Assembly: GCA_024138025.1 (NCBI GenBank) | Contig: JAMXBD010000685.1 | Location: 664,449-728,448, forward strand | Reading direction: 5' to 3' | DNA: 64,000 nucleotides | Origin: Combretum micranthum | Taxonomy: Eukaryota > Streptophyta > Magnoliopsida > Myrtales > Combretaceae | In this document: in pieces, positions 1 to 12,412 of the stretch | Layout: each line of letters begins with the position of its first letter | Numbering within the stretch: the stretch's first letter is position 1 | Position numbers and translations under genes: made by a program | The notes under the pieces: model-generated | Databases searched by the model: none | Told to the model about the DNA's origin: nothing | The model's input: the letters and a program-made list of their open reading frames with translations, nothing else

Positions 1-1324
1 GATAAGAGAGGTTTATCAAAGTATAATCCTAGAACAATGAATGTTTTCCAAGAATAGATTAAACCATGTTTTCATTTTCAAAAATTTTGTAAAATTCGTA
101 ATTAGGTAAAACACCTATATAACCATCTATTTCCTAATTCCAAATGAAGGTTTTTATTTAAATAATGAAGGTGATGGCCATGTAGATCATCAAGGTTGAG
201 TTTTGATAAAAGCAAGTATGATTTTACAAGAAGAAAAACTATTTTTCTTAAGTCTAGTAAATTTCAAAAGTTTTGCAAAGTAAAAATTTTTCAAAAAAGA
301 ATTCTTAGTGCTATATGTATACATATATAGATCATCTCATAACCTTCATGGCAATAGCTTGTAAGTATTGCATATATACATGATGCACTTGTAAAAACAA
401 AGTTGGGAAAGTAATATCATATGCTTCTTATTTGACATTATCTAAGTACATGAGAAATTAGAAATTTCCAACACTCATGAATCATGCATGGTATTGAGTT
501 ATATATGTATATGATAGAGTCTTAGAAGATATAATGATAGCTAAGTATCTATCAAAGCTTTAGTATGATGTTTGTTTTGAGGTTAGAAGTTCAATTGTAG
601 AATAGGAAATTCGTGTAGTATTATGTACCCTACTTTTCATGGACCAACCAATCTCATTTGTTGGAAATAACTCTAGAAATAGACAGCTCTTGTTGAATAG
701 GTAGAAATCGGAATATAATATGCGAAATTTCGAGTTAAAATGACCAAGTTATGGCCGTTTTAAGTTGTAATTTCCTCTTCGACGAATTTTGATGAACTTG
801 TTAGAATAAAATTTAGAAGTTCATTCACACTTCATAGAAATACTCATTAGAGTTATTTCTTTCGATTAGGAGACTTGGGAGACGAACTAGACCTTCCTGA
901 GGACTATTACGATTAAGTGAATTTTTGCACCATAGCAAAGTAAGTTCACTATCTTTAAATTTTATGCTTGTGCTTGTGCTTGTAATACTAGTGGCATTAG
1001 AATTAAGACAAGATAAAATTGATTGTATGAATATGATTTCTACATGGGTGAATTGATGATGAGAATATCAAAATGAGCTTGTTGTAATTATTCGTATGAC
1101 CTAATATAGAATTGATATATCTGCAATCTCTATGATCTTGTTAAATTAATATGTCATGATCTTGAAATCAAATTGACCATGCATACCATATGTGAGTCAC
1201 ATTGCATAGGTTATTATACCTTTGTGGGAAGAAGGCATAATAGCTGGGCAACGAGGGGCCTGTAAACTCGAATGTTGGCATAATGACCAGAAATTAAATG
1301 TTAGCGTGTAGGCCGAAATTGAAA

Positions 1325-1410
1325 ATGTGGATGGGTGGGCACTTATATCAACCACAATATAAATTAAAAATGTGTGTGGATGGGCACCTGTATCAACCAC
1401 GATAAAAAGT
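1325..1410. repeat. Two-unit minisatellite inside the gypsy LTR
   Basis: Two imperfect units of about 45 bp share ATGTG, GATGGG, GGGCAC and TATCAACCAC. The array sits between the GAGTCACATTGCAT and GGGCATAAATCC blocks. Related LTRs carry unrelated tandem units at the same place. Confidence 0.6.
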
Positions 1411-2630
1411 GAGAAAAATTGTAATCGTTGGTCGTATGAGCCTGAAAAACCTAACCTCGAATAGAGGGCATAAATCCATTCAACATAAGACTTCCGATTG
1501 GTCTTATGTATTGTATGCTCACGTGTTTGCGCATTCATATTGTTGTTAATAACTTGTTTGTTATATATACTATTGAGCATTAAATTTTGGAAGTGGAACT
1601 CATAAGCTCATAAGCTTATACCCTAATAGTTTCCTGTTGCAGTATGAATATTTATGGCTATCTCTGAGAAGCCACTTTCCTCAGGTACAACTTTTGGACT
1701 CTAAGGAGCTTTTTAAAGAAGTCGGGACCTAGATGTAGGCGTAGACTTCTAGTTAATCTCCTAAATTGATATATATATGATAATTGTTGTAAGAGACTTT
1801 TGAGAACTAAAGGACCTTAATATTTTGACGGGGGTATGCCCCTTAGATCATGTAATAGATTAAATCTAGATATAACTGTTATGATTTACATTCTTATTGC
1901 TATGTACGTCTCCTTAAACCATTTCGAATCAAAGTATGGTTCCCTATATGATGAACGTGAGCCTTACACCTGGTGTTCAAACTCATGAAGTGACTAAGGT
2001 TGTCATATGTGAGTTTAAATATTGAGTGTGGCGGACTGTCGCGTTTAGGGTACCTGTAGACACCCAATTTTTGCCCAATTAATTAAGGCTTAAAATTTAA
2101 TTAAACTAATTTTTTTCCAAAAAGCCTTAAGTATTGATGAAATTGGCTAAGTGATCAAGGCACAGGCCAATGGCCTGTTGGTTAAACATATGGACCCAAA
2201 CACACACTCAAGTTCAAGGACACAGGTTCAAACCCTAGCAAAGGCAAATTTTTGCCTTTTTATCATTTTTGTCTTTTCATTTTCCTCAAATGTGACTTTT
2301 GCCTTACTTTGCATCAGTTTTTAACTGACAAAACATCATTGATTGTCAAAATTGATGATGGGATTGCAAAGTGGTTACAAAATATGAAAGATTAGTGCAA
2401 AAAACAACCCAAAAGTTACAAAATTCAATGTATAAAGCATTCAATTGCACATGAATGAGGAGTTACAAAAATTGAGTGGATGAATCTGACATGGAATATG
2501 AAAACAATCATCAATTCATCAGTTTCAAACAATTTAATCATGGATTTTCTAATTAAATTCGTGAAAAATCAAGGGGCAAAAATCAATTCATTTTTGAAAC
2601 TGTTCGAAACTGAAAATTGAGCTTGCAACC

Positions 2631-2638
2631 TATAAATA
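2631..2638 (+). promoter_or_regulatory. TATA box of the Tat-type LTR
   Basis: TATAAATA stands about 580 bp into the LTR, where the U3/R promoter of such elements is expected. Seen in sequence; activity is unknown. Confidence 0.5.
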
Positions 2639-3139
2639 GGAGGTCCTAGGAGCAAAAGGCAAAAGTCAATTTCAGAAGAACACATACATAGCAAAGCCAA
2701 TTCGAAATTTTTGAAATTAGGGTATAGAATTCGAATTTTTCAAATTCGAATTGATTGGATCAGATTTAATCCAAATTGAGTGTTGTAACAATGTTAGAAA
2801 CTTTATTTGGATGATTTAGTGTGCTTAGATTTGTTCGAATTGATCGGATTTCTCTCTGAAAATTCTTTTTATTTTGTTCTTCAAACGCCGTCGTACAACC
2901 ACCACCGGAGCTGCCCTTTGCCGCCGTTCTGAGTGAACGCCACCACCACCAAAGGACGCGCCGTCGTAGCAGGAGTCGGGCCGACAAGCTTCCAGCCGCC
3001 GAGGACCACCGGAGCCGCCGGAATCCGCCCCGAAAAGTCGCGTCATCGTCTTCTTCACCCGCCGGAGCTCCGAGATCCGACCCGAAGATCCAAATCCAAC
3101 CCGGTCGGTCATCGATCAACGGTCGTCGGTCATCGGTCA

Positions 3140-3390
3140 ACGGTCAACTCTGATCAGACGGTCCAGATTTCATCAGGCAGATCAGACGGTCCAGATTTGA
3201 TCAAGCAGATCAACGGCCCAGATTTCATCAAGCAGATCAGACGGCCCAGATTTAATCAAGTAATCAGACGGTCCAGATTTAATCAAGCGATCAGACGGCT
3301 CAGATCGAGTCAACAAGATCAGACGATCCAGATCGGTCAGCGAGATCGACGCTCCAGATCTCATCCGCTTCATCCGACGGTCCAGGTTAA
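3140..3390 (+). repeat. Tandem array of about 30-bp units in the Tat-type LTR
   Basis: Units of the form GATCAGACGGTCCAGATTT followed by CATCA or AATCAAG recur roughly eight times with substitutions. Spacing is irregular (about 27-33 bp). The array is GC-richer than its surroundings and sits just downstream of the likely transcription start of the LTR. Confidence 0.7.
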
Positions 3391-4525
3391 TCCGCATTAT
3401 TTTATTAATAGTTTATTATATAATTAATTTCAGAAAATAATAAAAAATAGTAAAAAATTCATAAAAAATTCAGAAAAATACAGAAAAATCCAGAAAAATC
3501 AAAATATTTATTTTTTATATAAATTTATTTTTTTTGATATTTTTAATATTTTTAAATATTTTTAATGTGTATTTATACATAAATTGCTTTAGAAAATGCA
3601 TATTTAATGCATGAAAAATGATTTTAATATTTTTTAATATATTCTGGATATATTGTGAATTTATGTGATGATTTTTTTAAAAAAAAATAAAAAAATGTAA
3701 AAAAATAAATAAAAATAATAATATTGGATTTTCCAAAGAACAAAATTTCTAAAAAAAAAATGATTTTTGGGCTTAGAAAAATTATGTTTTCATGAAATAA
3801 AAAAAAACAATTGATTAGATCATAGGATCATCGAAAATGGTTTTAACAAAAAATTCAAAATTTAATGAACTTAAAATGAAAAGAGTTCAAAAAATTAAAA
3901 TTGATCAACAAATTAAGTTCTTTTTTAAAAGAACTACGTTTTGTCTGATCTCGATTAGCGAGTACGTAGGCACCTGCGGGGCGACAATAAAAAATAAAAA
4001 AAATGTTTTGTTCTTTTTAGTAAATAAATATTTTGTAAATATAAGATATTTTGTTGATGTTTATATTCTAAAAAAATACTAAAAAATAAAAATGAAGAAA
4101 AGCACATAAAAAATAAAAATAAATGATTTGACCTGTAAATATTTGTTATGTAATGTATCATTTGGATTTTTGAGCATGAAAAGGATAGATTAGAAATTTA
4201 AAATTCCAAAAGTGGTAACCGTTTGGTTTTAATAGGTTAGCCCCCGAATCTATGATATCTGGTTTTAAAAGTTGATTTTTCAAATCAAATTTTCGCAGAC
4301 TAGTAGCTAAGTTAGGATCAACCGACCCATTGATCCTAGCTTTTTATTTTTTCTTGATTTATATCGGGTGGCGACTCTAAAATTTTTTTAAAATTTCTTC
4401 TAACCCCTAGTCGAGGATTCATGTTAAATGGGTTTAGGTTTAATATGAATCGGGTTAGGAGAAATGAACCAGATCAAGAATAGTGGAAAAAATCCAGGCT
4501 CGACAGTACCCTTTGGGGCGTAACA

Positions 4526-4611
4526 GAATGCGATTCTAGGTTCAGAGCCGAGCCAACCGAACTCTTTGGACGGGGGCCTGGGGACTAGCAATAGAAGGTC
4601 GAGGATCTTCA
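4526..4611 (+). mobile_element. Primer-binding-site relic and remnant of a gypsy internal region
   Basis: Just inside the LTR end, TAGGTTCAGAGCC matches 10 of 13 bases of the plant gypsy PBS TGGTATCAGAGCC (initiator tRNA-Met). It is followed by GAGCC and GGACGGGGGCC. After about 86 bp the sequence jumps into the middle of another LTR of the same family, so nearly all of the internal region has been deleted. Confidence 0.55.
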
Positions 4612-6739
4612 TCAACAATTTCCTAACCTTCGACACAGAGGGATAAATCCGTTTTATATATGGTTTCCAAATAACTATATATATTTGTGTAACCACGTGA
4701 TTGTTGCATAGCATATGCATGAAAATTTAACTGAACTTGTTTGAAATCATGGTGCGAATGAAAAGGAATAACTCACTAATTTAGTTGTAGCTTATTGTTA
4801 GATTCTCTTAAAATAGGTTTTGATGATAACAAAAGAGTAAAAATGATAACTAATGAGTTTATTAAGTGTATAGTATCAAATTAAAGAGAAAGAAGAAAAA
4901 TGATGAAAATACTCAGAATCCATAATGTTTTATAGAAAGTTTCTTTAAGGATGAAGAATTTTTCCAGAAATCCAAAGCCTTTTACAGAACTTTTCATAGA
5001 ACCTTTCACTACACTTTTGACAGCAGCTCTATATCACATGATTTCATTGTTCATCTTCTTCAACTTGATGCAAATCATTCTAGTTCGGTAGAAAAATGAA
5101 TCTTGAAGACCTAGTCCGAGTAAATGAGTTTATTTGGATAATATACTCATTTGTTCCACTTAAGTTGGTTTAATCCAAAGGGATTTAATGTTTTCATCAA
5201 AGTTTCTCTCTCATCAAAGTCTTCACCGATGTAAATCTTCATGAACAATACCAGACCTTCTTTGAATAGCTACTGCACGTTTTTCTCCTTCAAGACAAGT
5301 GAAATATCAGTATCTATAATGTTTCAAGACAAGGATAAGTCCATCACTTACCTATTTTTATGGGATTCATGTGTGAGTTCAAAAGAAGAAAAAAAGAACG
5401 TTATCTACTTTTGGTTTAGATAAAGAAGAAGAAGAAGATCATTAGATTATGATGAATCCCTTTCGGTTTTCAAATTTCAAATCAAAATAAATGTCACCAC
5501 AATATGTGGAAGAAACATATCTCATTTATCTTCTACCCAATTGAAGAAATGGAAGAATTCAAATTTGAAAAAGAGATAAGGAACAAAAGATTTTTAACCG
5601 AGATTTTTGGGAAAGCTTATCCATCTTTCAAATAGCTTTTGGAACGAAAAGAAGGAATATATAATACAGAAGACAAAAGAAAAAGAAGAAGATCGAAGTA
5701 AAAAAAAAAAGGAGGAAGCTGATACTATTCACGCACAAAAAAAAAGCTCTTTTTTACCTGGTATATACAGAACAAAACCTAGAAGTTTCATTTTGCCTAG
5801 AATATTCATAATTTCTTACGGTTCAACAAGCGAGCTAATCTCTTAGCTTCCATTCTTTAGCTCTGTGATTTAGATATTTTATCTTGTATAGAAGGAACTT
5901 GTTGTTGCCTTCTCTTTTGACAGTTGAATTACAAGTTTAGACTCTGTAGATCGATTATCGCTAGAGGATAGCTATGAGAATCGAGCAGAGAGAATTGTAC
6001 AAGCTTATAATTTGTTTTGTTTGGATATAGTGGAACAAAACCCGTAGGATAACGGGGGTCCCCGCTCGGACCTGGAAGAGTGGACTGACGCACAAGGCGG
6101 AACCACTATAAATCGCTGCCTGATTTTCTATACTCTATCTTTTCAATTTCCGCAATTTATGTTCATATTTGTTTAATTGCATATCTGGTGCTTATTTTTA
6201 AAACCGAAGGGGATTATTTTTTAAAGGCAAAATTTTTTGTTAATAATCAATTCAACCACCCTTCTTGATTATATTTGGAACCAAAACTTATACGCCTATA
6301 GATTTTTGTTGAAATAGGCATACCCGTGGCTCTATTCAAGGATCATGACGTTAAGGAAGTCATAGATGGATTTTAAACTCTTGCAGAGGCAACAAGAACA
6401 TATGATGAAGTTATTTTGTAAATTCCTCATATATAATGTATGCTATGTTAGTATCTTGGAGATTCCTAAGGGAATTTATTTATATAGATTTGGAGACAAT
6501 AGCGGGGGTATGCCCCTAAGATATGTAATCAATCATGTTTATGTTTTACAATAAGTATTCACTTTTTTTGTTACCTGATCATTATCAATGTAAATTGTGC
6601 TACTCCGATATATGCCCTTAGTTGTGATGTACGCCTTGTACATGATATGGAAGCATTTGCGTGACTAAGGTAGTCATTCTTAGGCTTTAATATTGTGTCC
6701 AGCGGATTGTAACGTTTAAGGTACCCCTTGAGGCGTGAC
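4612..6739 (+). mobile_element. Truncated gypsy LTR (probable 3' partner), split by a copia solo LTR
   Basis: It starts inside the LTR at the CCTAACCTTCGA...GGATAAATCC block and continues through the CTCACTAA block to 4,795. It resumes at 6,292 with the GGGGGTATGCCCC block (about 6,504) and ends ...GGTACCCCTTGAGGCGTGACA at 6,739. The 5' two-thirds of the LTR is missing. Together with the LTR ending at 4,525 and the PBS relic, this looks like one element collapsed by an internal deletion. Confidence 0.7.
4796..6286 (+). mobile_element. Solo LTR, Ty1/copia (SIRE-like), 1,491 bp
   Basis: It opens TGTTAGATTCTC followed by TTTTGATGATAACAAA, a start shared with the minus-strand LTR beginning at 63,870 and typical of SIRE-type copia LTRs. 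It ends ...GGAACCAAAA, where the usual terminal CA looks mutated. Perfect 5-bp duplications CTTAT lie at 4,791-4,795 and 6,287-6,291. Excising it rejoins the CTCACTAA and CGCCTATAG parts of the host LTR. There is no coding sequence. Confidence 0.82.
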
Positions 6740-7205
6740 ACACGCGCATATGTATGTAGTATAACATACTAAGCCTTTATACTCACTCTTTTATTTTTCA
6801 AGAATAGATGATGATCCCGTAGTGTTCGATCTATTTGGATATGATGTATTCGTTGATTATGGGGAAGATGATAGTGGAGCTGATTTTCCTATTGATTTTT
6901 AGATATAGTGGATTGGAGGAAACTAGAGTTGAAGGCTGTATTCAAATTTTAAATGGTTTATGATTCTGATTTGTTATGAGACCTTTTCTTTTGATGTTTT
7001 AAGTTTGATTTAAGTTGGCTTTTGGTTTACGCCAACTAAGTTGTTTAGAAGTTTTGATATTTCATAATGTTTTAGTAGTACACCAATATGTGGGATATTG
7101 ATGTTATAGGTTTATCATTGTGATTAGTGGAATAATAGCCTTAGAATGTTCGTTTCAGTAAGGACATGTGGCGGGTTAATAATGCCTTTAGTTTAGGGTG
7201 TTACA
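6740..7205 (+). mobile_element. 3' tail of another gypsy LTR
   Basis: AAGCCTTTATACTCACTC and ATAGATGATGATCCC resemble the start-of-R region of Tekay-type LTRs, and the segment ends GGCGGGTTAATAATGCC...TTTAGGGTGTTACA. It abuts the preceding LTR end directly and its 5' part is missing. The downstream direct duplication begins exactly at this end. Confidence 0.5.
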
Positions 7206-8160
7206 CATATTTAATGTCATCATTATATTCCTATTGTCATATTTTAGGTAATAAGGTTAATTATATATATATATATAATCGTTATTTCTATTAAGAATTG
7301 TCATTATAAGGTTCAAAAGCGCTTCTTGTTTAACCTTCCATTATAAAATAAAATAAAATAAAATGGCTTAATGTAAACTAGTAACCTTGTTTTTCCATCC
7401 ATTACTACATTTCATTTTATTCATTATTTTTCTTCATCTACATTTATTATCATCGTTATTTTGTTTTTTTTTTTCTATTATTGAAAAAATATAATCACAA
7501 ATCAGTCGGCGCAATACCAATGTTTGCAACAACATGTGAAAAATGGTCATAACATCAAGATGGTTCAATGCCAACCTCTGTTTAGTTTGAAAATGGGGAG
7601 CCAGCTTATCCTTGTTCTATTATATATGTGTTATTAGATTTTGGCATTACTAGTGTGGGACAAAAGGGAATGACCTGTGTGGAAATGAGAGATGAACAAA
7701 CAAAAAATGAACAATCGTGATCTCAATCTAATTTTTTAAGCTATTTGATCATTTTATAACCACAAAACTCTTCTTATATAATAAATACAATATATATATA
7801 TATATATCAAACTATCAAATTATGATCATAATCACGATTATGAGCCTAAGGAAAATTGCATCAACACCATGAAAAGGTTTTTACGCTATTTTTCTTGTCT
7901 TAAGCACCCTATTGTGTCATTAAGTCAATATATCAAATTTGTAACATAACTAGGAAAACAAATCATCATTTTAAACTTCATAAACCATCAACATCCTCAT
8001 CTTAGATGCGTTTCCTATCTTCAAACCATTAATATGTCAAAATACATTAAAACATACATAAAGTATTAGAAAGCTTTTCCCCCCTACCTTGGTTGATTGC
8101 TCATGATTCATAGTAATCATAAAAAGGTTTTGACTCGTCAACAAAGCCTAATAATGAGGT
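7206..8160. repeat. Direct duplication, copy A (about 0.95 kb)
   Basis: It is collinear with 9,054-10,080. Shared stretches include TTAATGTCATCATTATATT near the start, GTTTGAAAATGGGGAGCC (about 7,588 and 9,440), TGTGGGACAAA, GATGAACAAACA and GATTGCTCATGATTC near the end. I see no long open frame, no LTR ends and no domain; the origin is unrecognised. It contains (TA)n runs at about 7,264-7,278 and 7,792-7,806. Confidence 0.7.
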
Positions 8161-9053
8161 TAATTGGTAAGTTTTCTAACAAAGTTTTATCATGTTGTTC
8201 ACAGTGGGCTACATTATGTGCATTGCTATTGTGATGTTGTTATTGCTCCTAGTTAGGGTTCTTCAAAGTGGCGTCAGCTCGAAGACAGTAGTTGGTAGTA
8301 TTACAATTTAAAAAGGATGAGGAAAGTAAGAGAAGGAGGGGGTGTATATGGATTCTTCACTAAAATATTAGAAAGGATAAAGACAGAATGACCTTTCATT
8401 ATCTCTGCTATAAGTACTTCATAAGGAAGTAAATGATGTCATGTATCACAAATTGTGAGCAACAATATATTATTATTAAATGAGTGATATATGAAGCTCT
8501 TTATACATAGTGTTAATGAAAGAAATTCAGAGTATAAAAATTTCCCCCATCGGATGTTAGAATATTAAAGTAGATTTGATAATAGATATCGAAACTTAAT
8601 TAAAATTATGGGGTACCTGCAAAAGTTTTTGTTTTTATAAGGAAACATGTTTTCGTACATGGTTAAATTCTCAATTCATAGTTTTCTATATAAACTGGAG
8701 TTGGTGAGCCTACCATTGAAATGAAAGTGGCCATGACATAAGTATGGACTAAGTGTGATAAGCTTTATTAGGTTTATTGTACTTAAATTCTTAAGTAAAC
8801 CCATGATATTTTTATTATTATAAACAAATAAAATAACATTAATTTTCCCTCCATAGCTAAAATTTGGTTTCTCCCCATCTCATAACTCTCATTTAGACCC
8901 ATAAGGAACTTAATTAATCAAATCTCATAATTGAACTCCATAATTCTTTCTTTAAGATTGCAAGTACAATACTTAAAATGCTCATACTTACAATTCGAAT
9001 TATTTTCTCTTCATTTTTTTAATAATTAAGTTGGTATAGTCATTGCCTTTATA
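8161..9053. other. Spacer between the two direct copies
   Basis: AT-rich sequence of about 0.9 kb with no gene, LTR terminus or convincing inverted repeat that I can see. Confidence 0.5.
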
Positions 9054-10080
9054 CATATCTTAATGTCATCATTATATTTCTATTTTTATATTTTAGGCAC
9101 TAAGATTGATATATATATATATATATATATATAATTTACTTCTATTGAGATTGTCATTGTAAAGTTCACAAGCGTTTCTCATTTAATCTTTCATTATAAA
9201 AATAAAATAAAAAGGCTTGAATGTAAATTAGTAACCTTATTTTTCCGTCCATTTCTACATTTCATTTTATTCATTATTTTTCTATCATCCTATATTTATT
9301 ATCATCGTTATTTTGTTTTCTTTCCCTCTAATTGTTATGAAAAAAATATAATCACAAATCAGTGCCACAATACCAACATCTGCAAGAACATGTGAAAAAG
9401 ATCACAACATCAAGATGATTCGATGCCAGTCTCTGTCTAGTTTGAAAATGGGGAGCCTGTTTATCCATGTTCCATTATATATATGTTATTAGATTTAGCA
9501 TTACCACTGTGGGACAAAGGGGAATGACTCGTGTGGGAAATAAGAGATGAACAAACATAAAATGAACAATCGCGACAAGCTATTTCTCAATCTAATTTTT
9601 TAGGCTATTTAATCATTTTATAACCAGGAAACCTTCATATATAATAAATATATATAGAAAAATATGAAATTATGATCATAATCATGCATCCAACATTAAA
9701 AAAAAAAAAAAAAAAAAATACAATTACGACCCAAGGAAAATTTCATCAGCACCATGAAAAGGTTTTCGCAGCAGTACACCATGTTAAAGGGATGCTTTTT
9801 TTTTTTTTGCTATTTTTCTGCCTTAAGCATGCTTATTGTGTCACTAAGGCAATATATCAAATTTATAACATAACTAGGAATACAAATCATCATTTTAAAC
9901 TTCGTAAAACCATCACATCCTCATCTTAAATGTGTTTCCTTTCTTCATACCAGTAATACGTCAAAATACATCAAAACACACAAAGTATTTGAAAGCTTTT
10001 GCTACTCACCTTGGTGATTGCTCATGATTCGTAGAAATCCGACAAAAGTTTCAACTCGTCAAAAAAGCCTAGTAAACAAA
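9054..10080. repeat. Direct duplication, copy B (about 1.0 kb)
   Basis: Second copy of the unit at 7,206-8,160, same order and orientation, diverged by many substitutions and small indels. It has a longer (TA)n tract (about 9,108-9,132), an A homopolymer (about 9,699-9,718) and a T run near 9,798. An 85-codon frame at 9,672-9,929 runs through the homopolymers and is not a gene. Confidence 0.7.
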
Positions 10081-12412
10081 GGAGTTACACTAAGTAATTA
10101 TACTCAACTTAAAACTACTAATTTTATTTAAAATTTATCTTCTAATCTTTTTCTCCATTTTCCTACAAGAATCTTGGGTAGTTTATACATTATTAGTCAA
10201 TAAAAGTGCTTAATTAGTTGTGAATATGTTACAACTCATGGATATAGATTGAAGGTTATATATCTCAATAAACAAAGCAAATAGATTTAAAAAGAAGGAA
10301 AAAAAATTTGCAAAATTTTTTTTCCAGAGTTTTAAGTTTTTCTAAACTTAAATTGATATAACTTACAAGTGTCTTACCCTTTGAAGTCGGTGTTCTGGCT
10401 ATTTAAAGTGCTCCATGTCGTGAGTCAATTGGTGGTGGTGGCTTGAGTATGTTGGTCGAATGTGGAAGTAAGAATTTGTAATTTGATGGCCGGATTGGTT
10501 CTGACGCTTCACAAAAATTTCTAGTAGTTAGATATTAGGCTAGAGGGTTAAGTTTGAAGGGATTTTTTTCCATTGTGGTGGTGGGTTGGTCATGGTGGTG
10601 GTGGTAATGGGGGTTTCAAATGGGTTATGAAGGGTTTCAAATGGTGGTCATAGTTTCTCAAGCGGCTGAGAGAGTCGAGAGTAAAATGGAGTGAAATTCA
10701 AGGGTTCGAGCTATTTTTATGTAAGAAGAGCAGAGAAATGAAGGAGACCACTTGGTTTATTCTATGGTCATTAACTTCTATATATTGTTTAATCCTTGGC
10801 ATCTACATAGGAAAAGAAATAGTATATGCGGTGTGCAGACGTACTTAAAGTACTGTTTTGTTGATTTTGATTATTGAAAGGGGATAGTGAGCATGTGTTT
10901 AACAACGTGATACCGATTTTAACATTTATTTTATCATTATAATTATCATAATTAGTATTAGTTTTCTTACAACACTTAAAATAAACCTTACGCCTAACCC
11001 ACCCATATGGGTGCACCAAATCAACATGACCCAATAAGCTCGTACTTCCTATAATATTAACACTTTAGAAATAGAATATCAATTTATCCATTATAGAGAT
11101 GATCAGTTGCTAAAAATTTAGCAATATGAGACAGCTTCGTATTTAAGAAAGCTAGACAGCTTACAATTGATAAATATTTAGCAGTTATATTTTGTTTAAT
11201 TAATTCTTGTGTTTTGACTTATTGTATGAACATGTGGTTCTTGAGTTTTGAGTTTTAATACTTATTTATCCATTTCTTTTTTCTTTTCTCTTTGGCTTTC
11301 GTTCTTTTAGTTACAAGTTTCTAGTGCAATTTGAAGAATAGTTGAAGGGTTTCAATCCAGCAGACTTAGTCTCCATAAGGACCAACTTGAGTTGCTACTT
11401 CTTTTCTAATTTATATACAAGATTGTTTTGAGCTTGCTACTTTTCTATGAACAGTTGAAAAAACTAGCTTCATTATGGCTCTATGCAAGTGCAATAATTT
11501 CAAGCATCAATTCTCAAGATTCTAATGTGCACGACATTCTCCGCTCGTAAAATTTTAAACTAGAAGAAGTATATGTATATATATATATATATATAAATTC
11601 TCCACACCAATTATTGGTCATCTTCTTATCATCTACCGCCATCACCACTACCACCATCATTTTAAGATGGTTTTCTCGAAAGAGTCCAATAAAATTCTGA
11701 TTCATAATCGTTGAAATTGAAGCTTTTATGATACTGTACTATTTTTCATATCTATCTCTGCAAGTACTAATTTGTAGAAGAGATCTACATCAACACATGG
11801 AAGCAAGATTCGATTTTAGCGTTGCATCCCTATATGAATTCAACTTCCTTCAGCGGTATCTGGAACAAGCTAGTTCTCCATTTCTTCCTTTAAATCAAAA
11901 GCACCAAATCTCTATCAAAGCAAGCTACTTCACTAGCCACATGGGATAACTTAATCTTTTAATAACATATAACACATACAATCTTTTTCTAGCATATATA
12001 ACATTTGTTACAATTTTGTTTTTCTTTTAATCTAATTTTTTGCTTCTTCTCTAGTGGATTTTAAAACTGAATACCAGAAGAGGCATAAAATGTTCTCCTA
12101 AAATCTCCTAGCATGAAAAAAAAAAAGAAAAATAAAAGAAAAGAAGGAAAGCAACCTGTCCCCCGTTTTCAAAAAAGGAAACAGAGGTATGAGTACAATA
12201 TGTTGCTTTTCCACTTCATGTCCTTTTCGAAATCACATTCTATACTATTATACATACATACATCCATTTTCCTAACTAAATATTACCTCAACCTACACCT
12301 ATAACTTATATTTCTTTCTTTTTTCCATTTCTATCCCCTTTTTTTCTACACTTACGGAGTTGGTTTTACTTTTTAGACCGCACACGTCCTACATTGCTAA
12401 ATTTTTAGCAAC
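10081..12412. other. Intergenic sequence, nothing assigned
   Basis: No exon-like sequence or element border was found. There is a GGT/GTG-rich patch at 10,430-10,640 and a (TA)n run at about 11,574-11,595. Two near-palindromes of the type TTGCTAAAAATTTAGCAA lie at about 11,107-11,124 and 12,395-12,412, the second just before the duplicated MIC10 segment. These could be MITE remnants, but I cannot define ends. Confidence 0.4.

Larger units (their letters stand above)
2055..4505 (+). mobile_element. Solo LTR, Tat/Ogre-like Ty3/gypsy, 2,451 bp
   Basis: It begins TGTAGACACCC and ends CTCGACA, and is flanked by perfect 5-bp duplications GTACC at 2,050-2,054 and 4,506-4,510. Removing it restores the host LTR terminus. 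A TATAAATA box lies at 2,631-2,638. A GC-rich stretch with tandem repeats follows (2,890-3,390), then a long A/T-only stretch. The phrase ACGTAGGCACCTGCGG (about 3,964) and GGTGGCGACTCT (about 4,367) resemble text I know from Tat/Ogre LTRs. No internal region or second LTR is present. An open frame at 2,933-3,427 falls in the repeats and is not a gene. Confidence 0.88.
1..4525 (+). mobile_element. Ty3/gypsy LTR, 3' two-thirds, interrupted by a Tat-type solo LTR
   Basis: The same ordered blocks occur in the LTRs at 26.2-29.5, 37.3-41.0, 36.9-44.0 and 55.5-58.9 kb. They are the AAGTTATGGCC island (695-784), the GAGTCACATTGCAT block (about 1,193), the GGGCATAAATCC block (about 1,465), the GGGGGTATGCCCC block (about 1,829) and the terminal GTGGCGGACTGTCGCG block (about 2,027). 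The terminal sequence GGGTACC stops at 2,054 and resumes at 4,511 as CTTTGGGGCGTAACA, so the insert at 2,055-4,505 splits one LTR ending near 4,525. By comparison with full copies, about 1.3 kb of this LTR lies left of the window. A degraded primer-binding site follows, so I infer a 5' LTR. It has no coding capacity. Confidence 0.8.

Noticed and set aside
2933..3427. 164-codon plus-strand open frame (and overlapping minus-strand frames at 2,766-3,397)
   Set aside because: It lies wholly in the GC-rich tandem-repeat part of a solo LTR; the openness comes from the repeats and the composition.
10430..10640. GGT/GTG-rich stretch as a possible Gly- or Pro-rich exon
   Set aside because: No splice-compatible open frame or domain is visible on either strand.
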